A stretch of 64,000 bases of DNA from CAWJMD01 sp963700925 (GTDB lineage Bacteria; Actinomycetota; Actinomycetes; Actinomycetales; CAWJMD01). Location of the stretch: contig OY969553.1 of NCBI GenBank assembly GCA_963700925.1, positions 2,914,001 to 2,978,000 of the forward strand, written 5' to 3'. Positions 34,060 through 41,836 of this stretch are shown here, piece by piece. The notes below the pieces were generated by a model, which saw nothing but the letters and a program-made list of their open reading frames with translations, made no database searches and had not been told where the DNA came from. Both the position numbers and the translations under genes were made by a program. Each line of letters begins with the position of its first letter. The first letter of the stretch is position 1.

Positions 34060-35046
34060 GTGAACCGGAAGCTCAAGTACATCGCACCGTTCCTCGTGGC
34101 AGGGCTCGCGCTCGCCGCGTGCGGAGGGACGGAGCCAGCGGGGACCAGTGGGGAGACCACCGGCGGCGAGGAGCCGAAGGAGGACATCCTGATCGGGTTC
34201 TCCCAGGCCAACAACGGCGACGTCTGGCGCATCAACCAGACGTCCAACGTCGAGGACACCTGCAAGGAGCTGATGCCGGGTGCCGAGGTCCTCGTGACCG
34301 ACGGCCAGGGCAAGCCCGAGAAGCAGACCGCCGACGTGGACGACCTGATCGCCCGCGGGGTGGACGTTCTGCTCCTCACTCCGCTGACGGCTGACGCCCT
34401 CACGCCCGCGGCGCAGCGCGCCCTGGACGCCGGCATCCCCGTCATCACCCTCGACCGTGCGGTCGAGATCGATGTCACCCAGCACATCGGGGCCGACAAC
34501 AAGCTGATCGGCCGGACGGCCGGTGAGTACGTGGCCGAGACCGTGCTGGAGGGCAAGGGCGGCAAGGTGATCGAGATCCAAGGGGTTCTCGGCGCATCGG
34601 CGACGACCGACCGCAACACAGAGTTCGTCAACTACCTCGCCGAGAACCACCCGAACGTCGAGATCGTCGCCAGCCAGACCGGCGAGTACCGGCGGGAGCC
34701 CGCGCTCAAGTTCATGGAGGACATGCTCCAGCGCTTCGGCCCCGGTGAGTTCGACGTCGTCTACACCCACAACGACGAGATGGCGCTGGGTGCCGTGCAG
34801 GCCCTCAAGGCCGCAGACCGCCTCGACGAGGCCGTGGTCGTCGGCATCGACGGTCAGAACGAGGCCATCGACGCCGTCAAGACCGGCGAGATCGCCGCGA
34901 CGTTCACCTACGACAACGCCGGCAAGGAGGCGTGCGAGTCCGCCAAGAAGCTCCTCGACGGGGAAGAGGTCGATCCCCAGTGGGTGCTCGAGACCAACCA
35001 GATCGACGCAACCAACGTCGACGAGTGGGTCGGCAAGGGCTTCTAG
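34060..35046 (+). CDS. Sugar-binding lipoprotein of ribose-type ABC system
   Basis: About 328 residues of the Peripla_BP_4 family. The N-terminus is a lipoprotein signal with lipobox LALAAC; cysteine would be the anchored first residue of the mature protein. The binding domain begins DILIGFSQANNGDVWRINQT and contains TDGQGKPEKQTADVDDLIARG, VITLDRAVEI and TYDNAGKEACESAKKLLDGE. GTG 34060 is set by a perfect AGGAGG six bases upstream. It captures the sugar outside the cell for the adjacent permease and ATPase; which sugar cannot be read from sequence. Confidence 0.93.
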   Translation: MNRKLKYIAPFLVAGLALAACGGTEPAGTSGETTGGEEPKEDILIGFSQANNGDVWRINQTSNVEDTCKELMPGAEVLVTDGQGKPEKQTADVDDLIARGVDVLLLTPLTADALTPAAQRALDAGIPVITLDRAVEIDVTQHIGADNKLIGRTAGEYVAETVLEGKGGKVIEIQGVLGASATTDRNTEFVNYLAENHPNVEIVASQTGEYRREPALKFMEDMLQRFGPGEFDVVYTHNDEMALGAVQALKAADRLDEAVVVGIDGQNEAIDAVKTGEIAATFTYDNAGKEACESAKKLLDGEEVDPQWVLETNQIDATNVDEWVGKGF

Positions 35047-35098
35047 GAGTCGGCCGGCTCGGGTACGTCGGGCCTTCTCGGACAGGGGAGAGATGAGA

Positions 35099-36610
35099 AT
35101 GGACGGCGCGGCGCTCATCAACGGTCCGGTGCTCCGGATGCGTGGGATCGACAAGTCGTTCCCAGGCGTCCGGGCCCTGTCCGGCGTCGACCTCGACGTC
35201 GACGCCGGGCAGGTCGTCGGCCTGGTCGGTGAGAACGGCGCCGGAAAGTCCACTCTCGTCAAGATCCTCGCCGGTGCCCAGCACCGGGACGGTGGAACGG
35301 TCCAGATCGCCGGCGAAGAGGTCGACGCCGCCACCCCGCAGGAGATGATCCGCCGCGGGGTGGCGGTGATCTACCAAGAGCCTTCTCTCGCAGACCATCT
35401 GACGACTGCAGAGAACATCTTCATGGGACGGCTGCCGACCACGCGGCTTGGCCTCGTCGACTGGTCGAAGCTGGCGGCTGACACGGCGGCTCTCTCAGAG
35501 CGGCTCGGCCTGCCGCTCGACGCACGAGTGCTGGTGGGGAGGCTGAGCGTCGCACGGCGGCAGATGGTCGAGATCGCCAAGGCGCTCTCTCGCGACGCGC
35601 GCCTGATCGTCCTCGACGAGCCGTCGGCCGTGCTCGGTGACTCCGAGCTGCAGGGCCTGTTCCAGGTGGTCCGGCGGCTGGCTGCCGACGGCGTGGGGTT
35701 CATCTACATCTCGCACCGGCTCGCCGAGGTCTTCGACGTCACCCACCGAGTCACGGTGCTGAAGGACGGACGCGTCGTCACCAGCGCGGCGACGTCGGAC
35801 CTGACGACCGACGGCCTGGTGCGCCTGATGGTGGGGCGCGAGATCGCCGGCGATCGGGTCGAGCGGACGGCACAGCCGGGGGAGGTGGCCCTGTCGGTGC
35901 GAGGACTGACCCGCCAGGGGCTGCTGCACTCCGTCGACCTGACGGTGCGCACCGGCGAGGTGGTCGGCATCGCAGGCCTGGCCGGTGCGGGCAGGACTGA
36001 GCTGCTCCGCGCCCTGCACGGTGCCGACCCGGCCGACTCGGGCCAGATCGAGGTCTTCGGTCGCCCGGTTCGCATCCGGTCGCCTCGCGACGCGATCCGG
36101 CTGGGGATCGGGCTGCTCACCGAGGACCGCAAGGCCGACGGCCTGATGCTCGAGCAGACGGTGGCGTTCAACACGACGATCACGAGGCTCGGCGCGGTGG
36201 CCCCACGTGGAGTGGTGCGGGCCGCCCGTGAACGCGCTGTCGTCGACAAGCACGTGCAACGGCTGTCGATCCGCACGCGGAACATCCACAGTCGTGCGCG
36301 GGGGCTCAGCGGCGGCAACCAGCAGAAGGTCGTCCTCGCCAAGTGGCTGCACGCCAGCTGCCGCATCCTGCTCGTGGACGAACCCACCCGCGGGGTGGAC
36401 GTCGGGGCGAAGCGCGAGATCTGGCAGCAGATCGCCGACCTGGCCGCGACGGGTGCGGCGGTCGTGATGGTGTCGTCCGACCTGCCGGAGGTGCTCGCGG
36501 TCAGCGACCGGGTGATCGTCATGCGCGAGGGATGGGTCACGGGCGAGCTGGACCGGTCGGAGGCAACTGAGGAGAGGATCATGGCCCATGCCACGCGCGG
36601 ACCCGGCTAG
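35099..36610 (+). CDS. Ribose-type ABC transporter ATPase (two ABC domains)
   Basis: About 503 residues with tandem ATPase domains as in RbsA. Domain 1: Walker A GENGAGKS, signature LSVARRQMVEIAKAL, Walker B LIVLDEPSAVL. Domain 2: degenerate Walker A GLAGAGRTELLRALHG, signature LSGGNQQKVVLAKWL, Walker B ILLVDEPTRGVD. The weakened second Walker A is normal for this family. ATGs at 35093 and 35099 are both in frame; 35099 has GGGGAG at better spacing. The 3' end overlaps the ROK kinase by 23 bases. Confidence 0.93.
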   Translation: MDGAALINGPVLRMRGIDKSFPGVRALSGVDLDVDAGQVVGLVGENGAGKSTLVKILAGAQHRDGGTVQIAGEEVDAATPQEMIRRGVAVIYQEPSLADHLTTAENIFMGRLPTTRLGLVDWSKLAADTAALSERLGLPLDARVLVGRLSVARRQMVEIAKALSRDARLIVLDEPSAVLGDSELQGLFQVVRRLAADGVGFIYISHRLAEVFDVTHRVTVLKDGRVVTSAATSDLTTDGLVRLMVGREIAGDRVERTAQPGEVALSVRGLTRQGLLHSVDLTVRTGEVVGIAGLAGAGRTELLRALHGADPADSGQIEVFGRPVRIRSPRDAIRLGIGLLTEDRKADGLMLEQTVAFNTTITRLGAVAPRGVVRAARERAVVDKHVQRLSIRTRNIHSRARGLSGGNQQKVVLAKWLHASCRILLVDEPTRGVDVGAKREIWQQIADLAATGAAVVMVSSDLPEVLAVSDRVIVMREGWVTGELDRSEATEERIMAHATRGPG

Positions 36611-37643
36611 CGGGCTCGCGGTGGCCGGGCCACTGGTCATCGGCGTCGACCTCGGCGGCACCAAGTGCCACGGGCTGCTCGCAGAGATGGACGGAACTGT
36701 TGTCGCACAACAGGTCTCGCCGACGCGGCCCGAGCAGGCCCACTCCGACGTCCTGAGCTGCGTGTCCGCGCTCACGGCCGAGGCGGCCTCCATGGGTCGG
36801 ACGGTCGCCGCCCTGGTCGTGGGCGTCCCTGGCGTGGTCGAGCCCGCGACCGGACGGGTGAGCATCGCCCCCAACGTCGGGTGGGACGGCTTCGCGGTCG
36901 CCGACGTGTTGGCTCGCGAGTGGGGCCAGGTCGCAGTCGGAGTCGAGAACGACGCGCAGCTGGCCGCGCTCGCCGAGGCCAGAGTCGGTGTGGCGCAAGG
37001 CGTCCGCGACTTCGTGCTGGTGGCGATCGGCACCGGCATCGGCGGAGCGGTCGTGGTGGACGGACATCTGGTGAGTGGACGCCACAACGCCGCCGGCGAG
37101 GTCGGGGCCATGGTCTTCGACCGCGCCCATCTGCGGGAGTCGACCGGTCAGGGGCTCGGCGTGCTGGAGAGGACAGCAGGCGGTCCGGGCATCGCCGCGA
37201 GGGCTGCGAACCTGCTCGACGGCGCGAGCCAGACCGCGTCAGGCTCGGTGCTGCGCGACGGGGCGGTCACCCCGGAGGCGGTGCTCGACGCCTCGCGCCG
37301 TGGCGACCCGGTCGGGCGCCGGACCGTCGACGCGCTGCTCGACGATCTCGCGATGGCGTTCATCGCCCTTGTGGCGGTGCTCGACCCGGAGCTGATCGTG
37401 CTGGACGGTGGCGTGGGCCGCTCACTCGGCCCTGAGCTGGAGGAGCTCGCCGACAGGATCGCGCGGCACGTGCCACCGCGGTGCCGGCTCGCGGTGTCGG
37501 CGACCGCACCGACGTCGTCCGCGACCGGAGCGGTGCTGGCCGCGGCCGAGATGGCGCGGTCAGGGGCAGTAGCCCCCGCACCCGGAACCCTGCTGCGCTC
37601 GATGTCCCTCGACGCCCAGACCCTGGTGCCCAGCCCACGCTGA
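36588..37643 (+). CDS. ROK-family sugar kinase
   Basis: 351 residues. ATP loop GVDLGGTKCHGLLAE near residue 20; catalytic aspartate in VENDAQLAALAEA; second phosphate loop ATGIG-like GTGIGGAVVVDGHLVSG; NAAGEVGAMVFD. The Cys-X-Cys-Gly-X-X-Gly-Cys zinc motif typical of ROK proteins is missing: the equivalent segment reads STGQGLGVLERTAGG. It would phosphorylate the imported sugar or its SDR product. It lacks a helix-turn-helix, so it is a kinase-type rather than repressor-type ROK. ATG 36588 overlaps the ATPase gene by 23 bases. It converges on frdD with a 4-base gap. Confidence 0.88.
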   Translation: MPRADPASGLAVAGPLVIGVDLGGTKCHGLLAEMDGTVVAQQVSPTRPEQAHSDVLSCVSALTAEAASMGRTVAALVVGVPGVVEPATGRVSIAPNVGWDGFAVADVLAREWGQVAVGVENDAQLAALAEARVGVAQGVRDFVLVAIGTGIGGAVVVDGHLVSGRHNAAGEVGAMVFDRAHLRESTGQGLGVLERTAGGPGIAARAANLLDGASQTASGSVLRDGAVTPEAVLDASRRGDPVGRRTVDALLDDLAMAFIALVAVLDPELIVLDGGVGRSLGPELEELADRIARHVPPRCRLAVSATAPTSSATGAVLAAAEMARSGAVAPAPGTLLRSMSLDAQTLVPSPR

Positions 37644-37647
37644 CCGC

Positions 37648-38001
37648 TCAGCGAGCCGCCAGCAGCACGTAGGCGGCGATCCCGCTGCCGATGACTGCAC
37701 CGCCGTAGCAGGCGACCGCGATCGGCCGCTTCAGGTGGTGGAGCTGCAGGCCGTCGTAGAGCGTGTAGCGGAAGCGGTGGGCCCAGTGGAACAGCGACAG
37801 CATCATGACTCCGAAGACGACGAGGATCGTCAGCGGGGAGCGCACCAGGCCGTGCAGGTCGGCGTGGTCCGGCGCCTCGACCCAGCCGAGAGGGAAGGCG
37901 ACCGCGAACAGGAACAGCAGCACCGGCAGGAACAGCGCCGACGCCACCCCGCCGGCGCTGAACAGCAGCCACGGGATCGGATGGAGCGCACGCTTGGCCA
38001 T
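37648..38001 (-). CDS. frdD: Fumarate reductase subunit D
   Basis: 117-residue membrane anchor with three helices: PIPWLLFSAGGVASALFLPV, SPLTILVVFGVMMLSLFHWA and IAVACYGGAVIGSGIAAYVL. Length and the LFSAGG and LFHWAHRFRYTLYDGLQLHH patterns match E. coli FrdD. With FrdC it binds menaquinol and anchors FrdAB. The start is the ATG at 38001, nine bases after the frdC stop begins. Last gene of the frd operon. Confidence 0.88.
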   Translation of the reverse strand: MAKRALHPIPWLLFSAGGVASALFLPVLLFLFAVAFPLGWVEAPDHADLHGLVRSPLTILVVFGVMMLSLFHWAHRFRYTLYDGLQLHHLKRPIAVACYGGAVIGSGIAAYVLLAAR

Positions 38002-38009
38002 CGTCCGCC

Positions 38010-38435
38010 TCACCCTCGCAGCAGCAGCCAGGCGACGACCGCGCTGACCACGACCCAGCCGGCGTATGCCTGGCCGGCGATCGCGGCAGCCGGCACGCGC
38101 CGTCCGCGGAGCTTCACGACCACCGCACTGGGGGTCAGGTTGATCCACGTCACCGCGTGGTAGAGGACGAAGACCAGCGTGACCAGGTTGAGCACCACCA
38201 CCCAGGGGGTGGCCGCCCAGTCCAGGAAGTCGCGGTACGCGCCGTCGCCCTGGCCGATAGCCCGGATCGCCAGCAGCAGGAACACCACGGTCCAGGCGAC
38301 GAACACGCTGCTCAGCTCGCGCAGGATGAACAGGACGTACGACGGCTTCTCGAGCCACCAAAAGGTGGAGACCTTGGCGCGGTACCACTGCGGCTGGTCG
38401 GTGGACTCGTCCGTGGAAGGAGTCGTCGCGCTCAT
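38010..38435 (-). CDS. frdC: Fumarate reductase subunit C
   Basis: 141-residue membrane anchor, three helices, with the FrdC front TFWWLEKPSYVLFILREL (compare TWWKKLPFYRFYMLRE in E. coli) and the second-helix region FLDWAATPWVVVLNLVTLVF then LYHAVTWINLTP. The 25-residue N-terminal part is polar. The ATG overlaps the frdB stop (ATGA). No haem-ligating histidine pattern of the SdhC type is evident, consistent with a haem-free type D anchor. Confidence 0.88.
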   Translation of the reverse strand: MSATTPSTDESTDQPQWYRAKVSTFWWLEKPSYVLFILRELSSVFVAWTVVFLLLAIRAIGQGDGAYRDFLDWAATPWVVVLNLVTLVFVLYHAVTWINLTPSAVVVKLRGRRVPAAAIAGQAYAGWVVVSAVVAWLLLRG

Positions 38436-39175
38436 CGCGGGCTCCTCGGCAGCAGGAACGCCTTCAGGGACTCCATCGCCGCCGTCAGCTTGTAGCGCTG
38501 GATCGCTCCGGCCGGGTCGACGTCCTTCGGGCAGGCCTTCGTGCACTCGCCCACGAAGGTGCAGGCCCACAGCCCGTCGTCACCGTTCAGCACGTCGAGC
38601 CGGTCAGCCGCACCCTCGTCGCGCGAGTCGAGGTTGTAGCGCTGGGCCAGGGCGATCGCTGCGGGTCCGATGAACGCCGGGTTGATTGCGTAGACCGGGC
38701 AGGCGGAGTAGCAGAGCATGCAGTTGATGCACATGCTGTACTGCTGGTAGTCCTCCATCTGCTCCGGTGTCTGGAGGTACTCGCCCTCGCTGACCGGCTT
38801 CTCGTCGTCGCGCACGATCCACGGCTTCACCCGAGGAAGCTTGCGCAGGAAGTCACCGATCTCGACCACCAGGTCGCGGATCACCGGGAATCCGCGCAGT
38901 GGCTCGACCCGCACCGGGCCAGGGGCAAGGTCGGTCAGGAACGTGGCGCATGTGAGCTTCGGCTCGCCGTTCACCGTCATGCCGCAGCTGCCGCAGATCC
39001 CCATCCGGCACGACCACCGGTACGAGAGCGTGCCGTCCAGCTGGTCCTTGACGTAGTTGAGCCCGTCCAGGACGGCCCAGTCGCGCCGGAGCGGCACCGT
39101 GTACTCCTGCACCGTCGGCTCGGTCTCGGTCCCCGGCCGGTAGCGCGTCACATGGAGCGCGATCTCGTCTGCCAT
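38432..39175 (-). CDS. frdB: Fumarate reductase iron-sulfur subunit
   Basis: 247 residues. The N-terminal ferredoxin domain binds [2Fe-2S] through SCRMGICGSCGMTVNG and a later cysteine in LTCATF. The C-terminal domain holds CINCMLCYSACPVY and CTFVGECTKACPKDVDP for the [4Fe-4S] and [3Fe-4S] centres. It passes electrons from menaquinol to FrdA. The ATG at 39175 is five bases from the frdA stop; a much longer open frame on this strand upstream is a shadow of frdA. Confidence 0.95.
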   Translation of the reverse strand: MADEIALHVTRYRPGTETEPTVQEYTVPLRRDWAVLDGLNYVKDQLDGTLSYRWSCRMGICGSCGMTVNGEPKLTCATFLTDLAPGPVRVEPLRGFPVIRDLVVEIGDFLRKLPRVKPWIVRDDEKPVSEGEYLQTPEQMEDYQQYSMCINCMLCYSACPVYAINPAFIGPAAIALAQRYNLDSRDEGAADRLDVLNGDDGLWACTFVGECTKACPKDVDPAGAIQRYKLTAAMESLKAFLLPRSPR

Positions 39176-39179
39176 CGGG

Positions 39180-40916
39180 TCACCTCCCGTAGACCCGCTC
39201 GCCGGGCTGCCAGCGGGTGATCGTGACCGGTTGGTACTCCACGTGAGGCGTGCCCTCGCCGTCGCGCGTGACCATGGAGTGGGTGAGGTAGTGCTCGTCG
39301 TCGCGTCGGGGGAAGTCGGTGCGCTGGTGTGCTCCGCGGGACTCCTCGCGGCGCAGGGCGCTCTGCACGATGCACTCGGCGACGTCGAGCATGCAGGAGA
39401 GCTCGAGAGCCGAGAGCAGCTCGGTGTTGAAGGTCTTGCTGTGGTCCTCGATCGCGAGACTGGCGGACCGCTCCTGCAGCTCGGCAAGCCGGACGGCCGC
39501 GGCCGCGAGCGACTCCCCGTCGCGGTAGATGCCGGCGCCACTCTCCATGGCCTCCTGCATATGGGTGCGCAGGTCGGCGATCCGCTCGCGGCCGTCGGTG
39601 TCACCCAGCAGCTTCTCGAGGCGCCGCACCTCGTCCCTGGCCTGCGCCTGGACGGCGGCACCCGGCGCGGGCGCCGTCGCGGAGTACTCCGCCGCCGCCC
39701 GTCCGGCCCGCGCACCGAAGACCAGCAGCTCGGGCAGGGAATTCGAACCGAGGCGGTTGGCGCCGTTGATGCTGACGCACGCCACTTCGCCTGCGGCGTA
39801 AAGACCGTCGAGGGTGGTGGCACCGTCGATGTCCGTGCCGACGCCGCCCATCATGTAGTGCACGACCGGGCGGACGGGGACGAGTTCCCGTACCGGGTCG
39901 ATGTTCTGGTACTCCTTGCACAGCTCGCGGACGAACGGCAGCTTCGTGTCGATCACCTTGGCGCCCAGGTGCCGCAGGTCGAGGTGCACGACCTGTCCGT
40001 AGGGCGTGTCGACCGTCCGCCCCTTCTCGACCTCGTGCACGAACGCCTGCGACAACCGGTCTCGCGGGCCGAGTTCCATGCTGCGCAGCTCGGGCGTCGG
40101 CGTCGGCGTGCCCAGGTCGTAGTCCTGCAGGTAGCGGTACCCGTCCTTGTTGAGCAGCCAGCCACCTTCGGCCCGCGCAGCCTCGGTGATCAGGATGCCG
40201 GTGAACGGCAGCCCCGTCGGGTGGTACTGGACGAACTCCATGTCCTTCAGCGCGGCGCCGGCCCGGTACGCGAGGGCCATGCCGTCGCCGGTCTTGATGT
40301 TCGCGTTCGTGGTGAACGGGAAGACGCGGCCGCAACCGCCGGTGGTCAGGAGTACGGACTTGGCAGTGATCACCTCGACCCGACCCGACGTCAGCTCCAG
40401 CGCGACGACGCCCTGCACGCGGCCGTCGTCCACGAGGATCCGCGTCACGAACCACTCGTCGTAGCGCGTCACCAGCGGGTACTGCAGCGATGTCTGAAAC
40501 AGGGTGTGCAGCATGTGAAAGCCGGTCTTGTCCGCGGCGAACCAGGTTCGCTTCTTCTTCATGCCTCCGAACGGGCGGACGGCGATCCGGCCGTCGGGCT
40601 GGCGGCTCCAGGGACATCCCCAGTGCTCCATCCGCAGCAGCTCCTGGCGGGCCTCGACGACGAAGGCTTCGACCGCGTCCTGGTCGCACAGCCAGTCGCC
40701 GCCCGAGACCGTGTCATAGGCGTGCTCGTCGAGGCTGTCGTCCTCCGCGATCGCTGCGGCTGCGCCACCTTCGGCCGACACCGTGTGGCTGCGCATCGGG
40801 TAGACCTTGGAGATCACGGCCACGCTGAGCCGGTGGTCGGTCTCCGCCAGCTCTATCGCTGCGCGCAGCCCGGCGCCCCCGCCGCCGACCACCAGAACGT
40901 CGTAATCGGCAGGCAT
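39180..40916 (-). CDS. frdA: Fumarate reductase flavoprotein subunit
   Basis: 578 residues. FAD motif DYDVLVVGGGGAGLRAAIEL; SHTVSAEGGAAAAI carries the histidine that binds FAD covalently; YHPTGLPFTGILITEAARAE, VVHYMMGGVGTDIDG and the capping-domain arginine region GANRLGSNSLPELLVFGARA are active-site segments. It reduces fumarate to succinate, or runs in reverse. Association with FrdC/FrdD-type anchors rather than SdhC/D supports fumarate reductase over succinate dehydrogenase. First enzyme gene of a four-gene operon (A-B-C-D). Confidence 0.95.
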   Translation of the reverse strand: MPADYDVLVVGGGGAGLRAAIELAETDHRLSVAVISKVYPMRSHTVSAEGGAAAAIAEDDSLDEHAYDTVSGGDWLCDQDAVEAFVVEARQELLRMEHWGCPWSRQPDGRIAVRPFGGMKKKRTWFAADKTGFHMLHTLFQTSLQYPLVTRYDEWFVTRILVDDGRVQGVVALELTSGRVEVITAKSVLLTTGGCGRVFPFTTNANIKTGDGMALAYRAGAALKDMEFVQYHPTGLPFTGILITEAARAEGGWLLNKDGYRYLQDYDLGTPTPTPELRSMELGPRDRLSQAFVHEVEKGRTVDTPYGQVVHLDLRHLGAKVIDTKLPFVRELCKEYQNIDPVRELVPVRPVVHYMMGGVGTDIDGATTLDGLYAAGEVACVSINGANRLGSNSLPELLVFGARAGRAAAEYSATAPAPGAAVQAQARDEVRRLEKLLGDTDGRERIADLRTHMQEAMESGAGIYRDGESLAAAAVRLAELQERSASLAIEDHSKTFNTELLSALELSCMLDVAECIVQSALRREESRGAHQRTDFPRRDDEHYLTHSMVTRDGEGTPHVEYQPVTITRWQPGERVYGR

Positions 40917-40925
40917 GGGGTCCCT

Positions 40926-41156
40926 TCAGCCTTCGTGGGTCGCCGAGTGCTCGTCCGAGAGGACCTTGCCGTGGTGGTCCAGGACCCTGAGATGGACACC
41001 CCCGTCGTGGTACTGCCGACGTGTTGTCTCGCAACGGCAGTCGTACGTGACGTGCTCGTACCGGTACCCGTCGTCGTCGTCGTCAACGACGCGCAGCCCG
41101 TCGACCGTTCGGCCGCAGGGGGCCTGCTCACCGCTGAACCGTCCACTCGTGGTCAT
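40926..41156 (-). CDS. Small acidic protein upstream of frdA
   Basis: 76 residues, unrecognised. It has an acidic DDDDDGY run in the middle and a CRC pair in HVTYDCRCETTRRQYHDGG; no signal peptide or membrane helix. The stop lies nine bases before the frdA start, so it should be the first gene of the frd transcript. The codon pattern and clean start at ATG 41156 with AAGGG upstream support it as real, but no function can be inferred beyond the location. Confidence 0.6.
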   Translation of the reverse strand: MTTSGRFSGEQAPCGRTVDGLRVVDDDDDGYRYEHVTYDCRCETTRRQYHDGGVHLRVLDHHGKVLSDEHSATHEG

Positions 41157-41243
41157 CGCGACCGCCCTTGTCTGGTCCGTTCTCCCGGGAGATCATCCTC
41201 CGCCGACCTGCCCCGCGAAAGGGGTTGGCGCCCGCGACCGCTT

Positions 41244-41831
41244 CTACGGGGTCAGTCGGAGCGGGACGAACCGGTAGTGGCCGAGCGTCTCGACGACGAC
41301 CTCCTCTTCTTCTCCGGGACGGTGCACGCGCAGCATGCGGCCCGCGACGGGGATCACCATCACGCCGTCCGGGCCGACCTGGTCGACCAGGTCGCGCGGC
41401 AGGGACTGTGGCTCGGCGGAGACCAGGATCCGGTCGTAGGGCGCCTCGTCGGGCCAGCCGAGCACACCCGGCCGCGCCAGCTCGATTCGCGCCCAGGGCA
41501 GGTTGCGCGCGCCCAGGTTGCCGGCGCCCCACTCCGCGAGGTCGGGCACCAGCTCGACGCCGACGACGTGTCCCGGCGCGCCGACCAGGGTGGCGAGAAG
41601 GGCTGTCGTCCAGCCCGATCCCGAGCCGACGTCGAGAACCCGCTGGCCCGGTTGGACGTCCAGCAGCTGCAGCATGTCGCGCACCGTGCGTGGCTGCGAG
41701 TTCGTCTGCCCGTGCCCGATGCGCAGCGGCGCGTCGACACCGGCCCGCTTGCGCAGGGTGGGTCGCAGAAACCCTTCGCGCGGAACCTGTTCCATCGCGA
41801 GGGTGACCGGATCGTCCCGGCGCCCAGCCAT
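41244..41831 (-). CDS. pcm: Protein-L-isoaspartate O-methyltransferase
   Basis: 195 residues; uses S-adenosylmethionine to methylate isoaspartyl residues for repair of aged proteins. Marks are the PCMT front VPREGFLRPTLRKRAG, the GHGQTNSQPRTVRDMLQLL substrate/SAM segment, motif I RVLDVGSGSGWTTALLATL, an acidic GVELVPDLAEW and YDRILVSAEPQSLPRDLVDQ. Length is slightly below the usual 205-215. It lies six bases downstream of the TerD protein gene on the same strand and may be part of that stress-related transcript. Confidence 0.9.
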   Translation of the reverse strand: MAGRRDDPVTLAMEQVPREGFLRPTLRKRAGVDAPLRIGHGQTNSQPRTVRDMLQLLDVQPGQRVLDVGSGSGWTTALLATLVGAPGHVVGVELVPDLAEWGAGNLGARNLPWARIELARPGVLGWPDEAPYDRILVSAEPQSLPRDLVDQVGPDGVMVIPVAGRMLRVHRPGEEEEVVVETLGHYRFVPLRLTP

Positions 41832-41836
41832 GGCCG

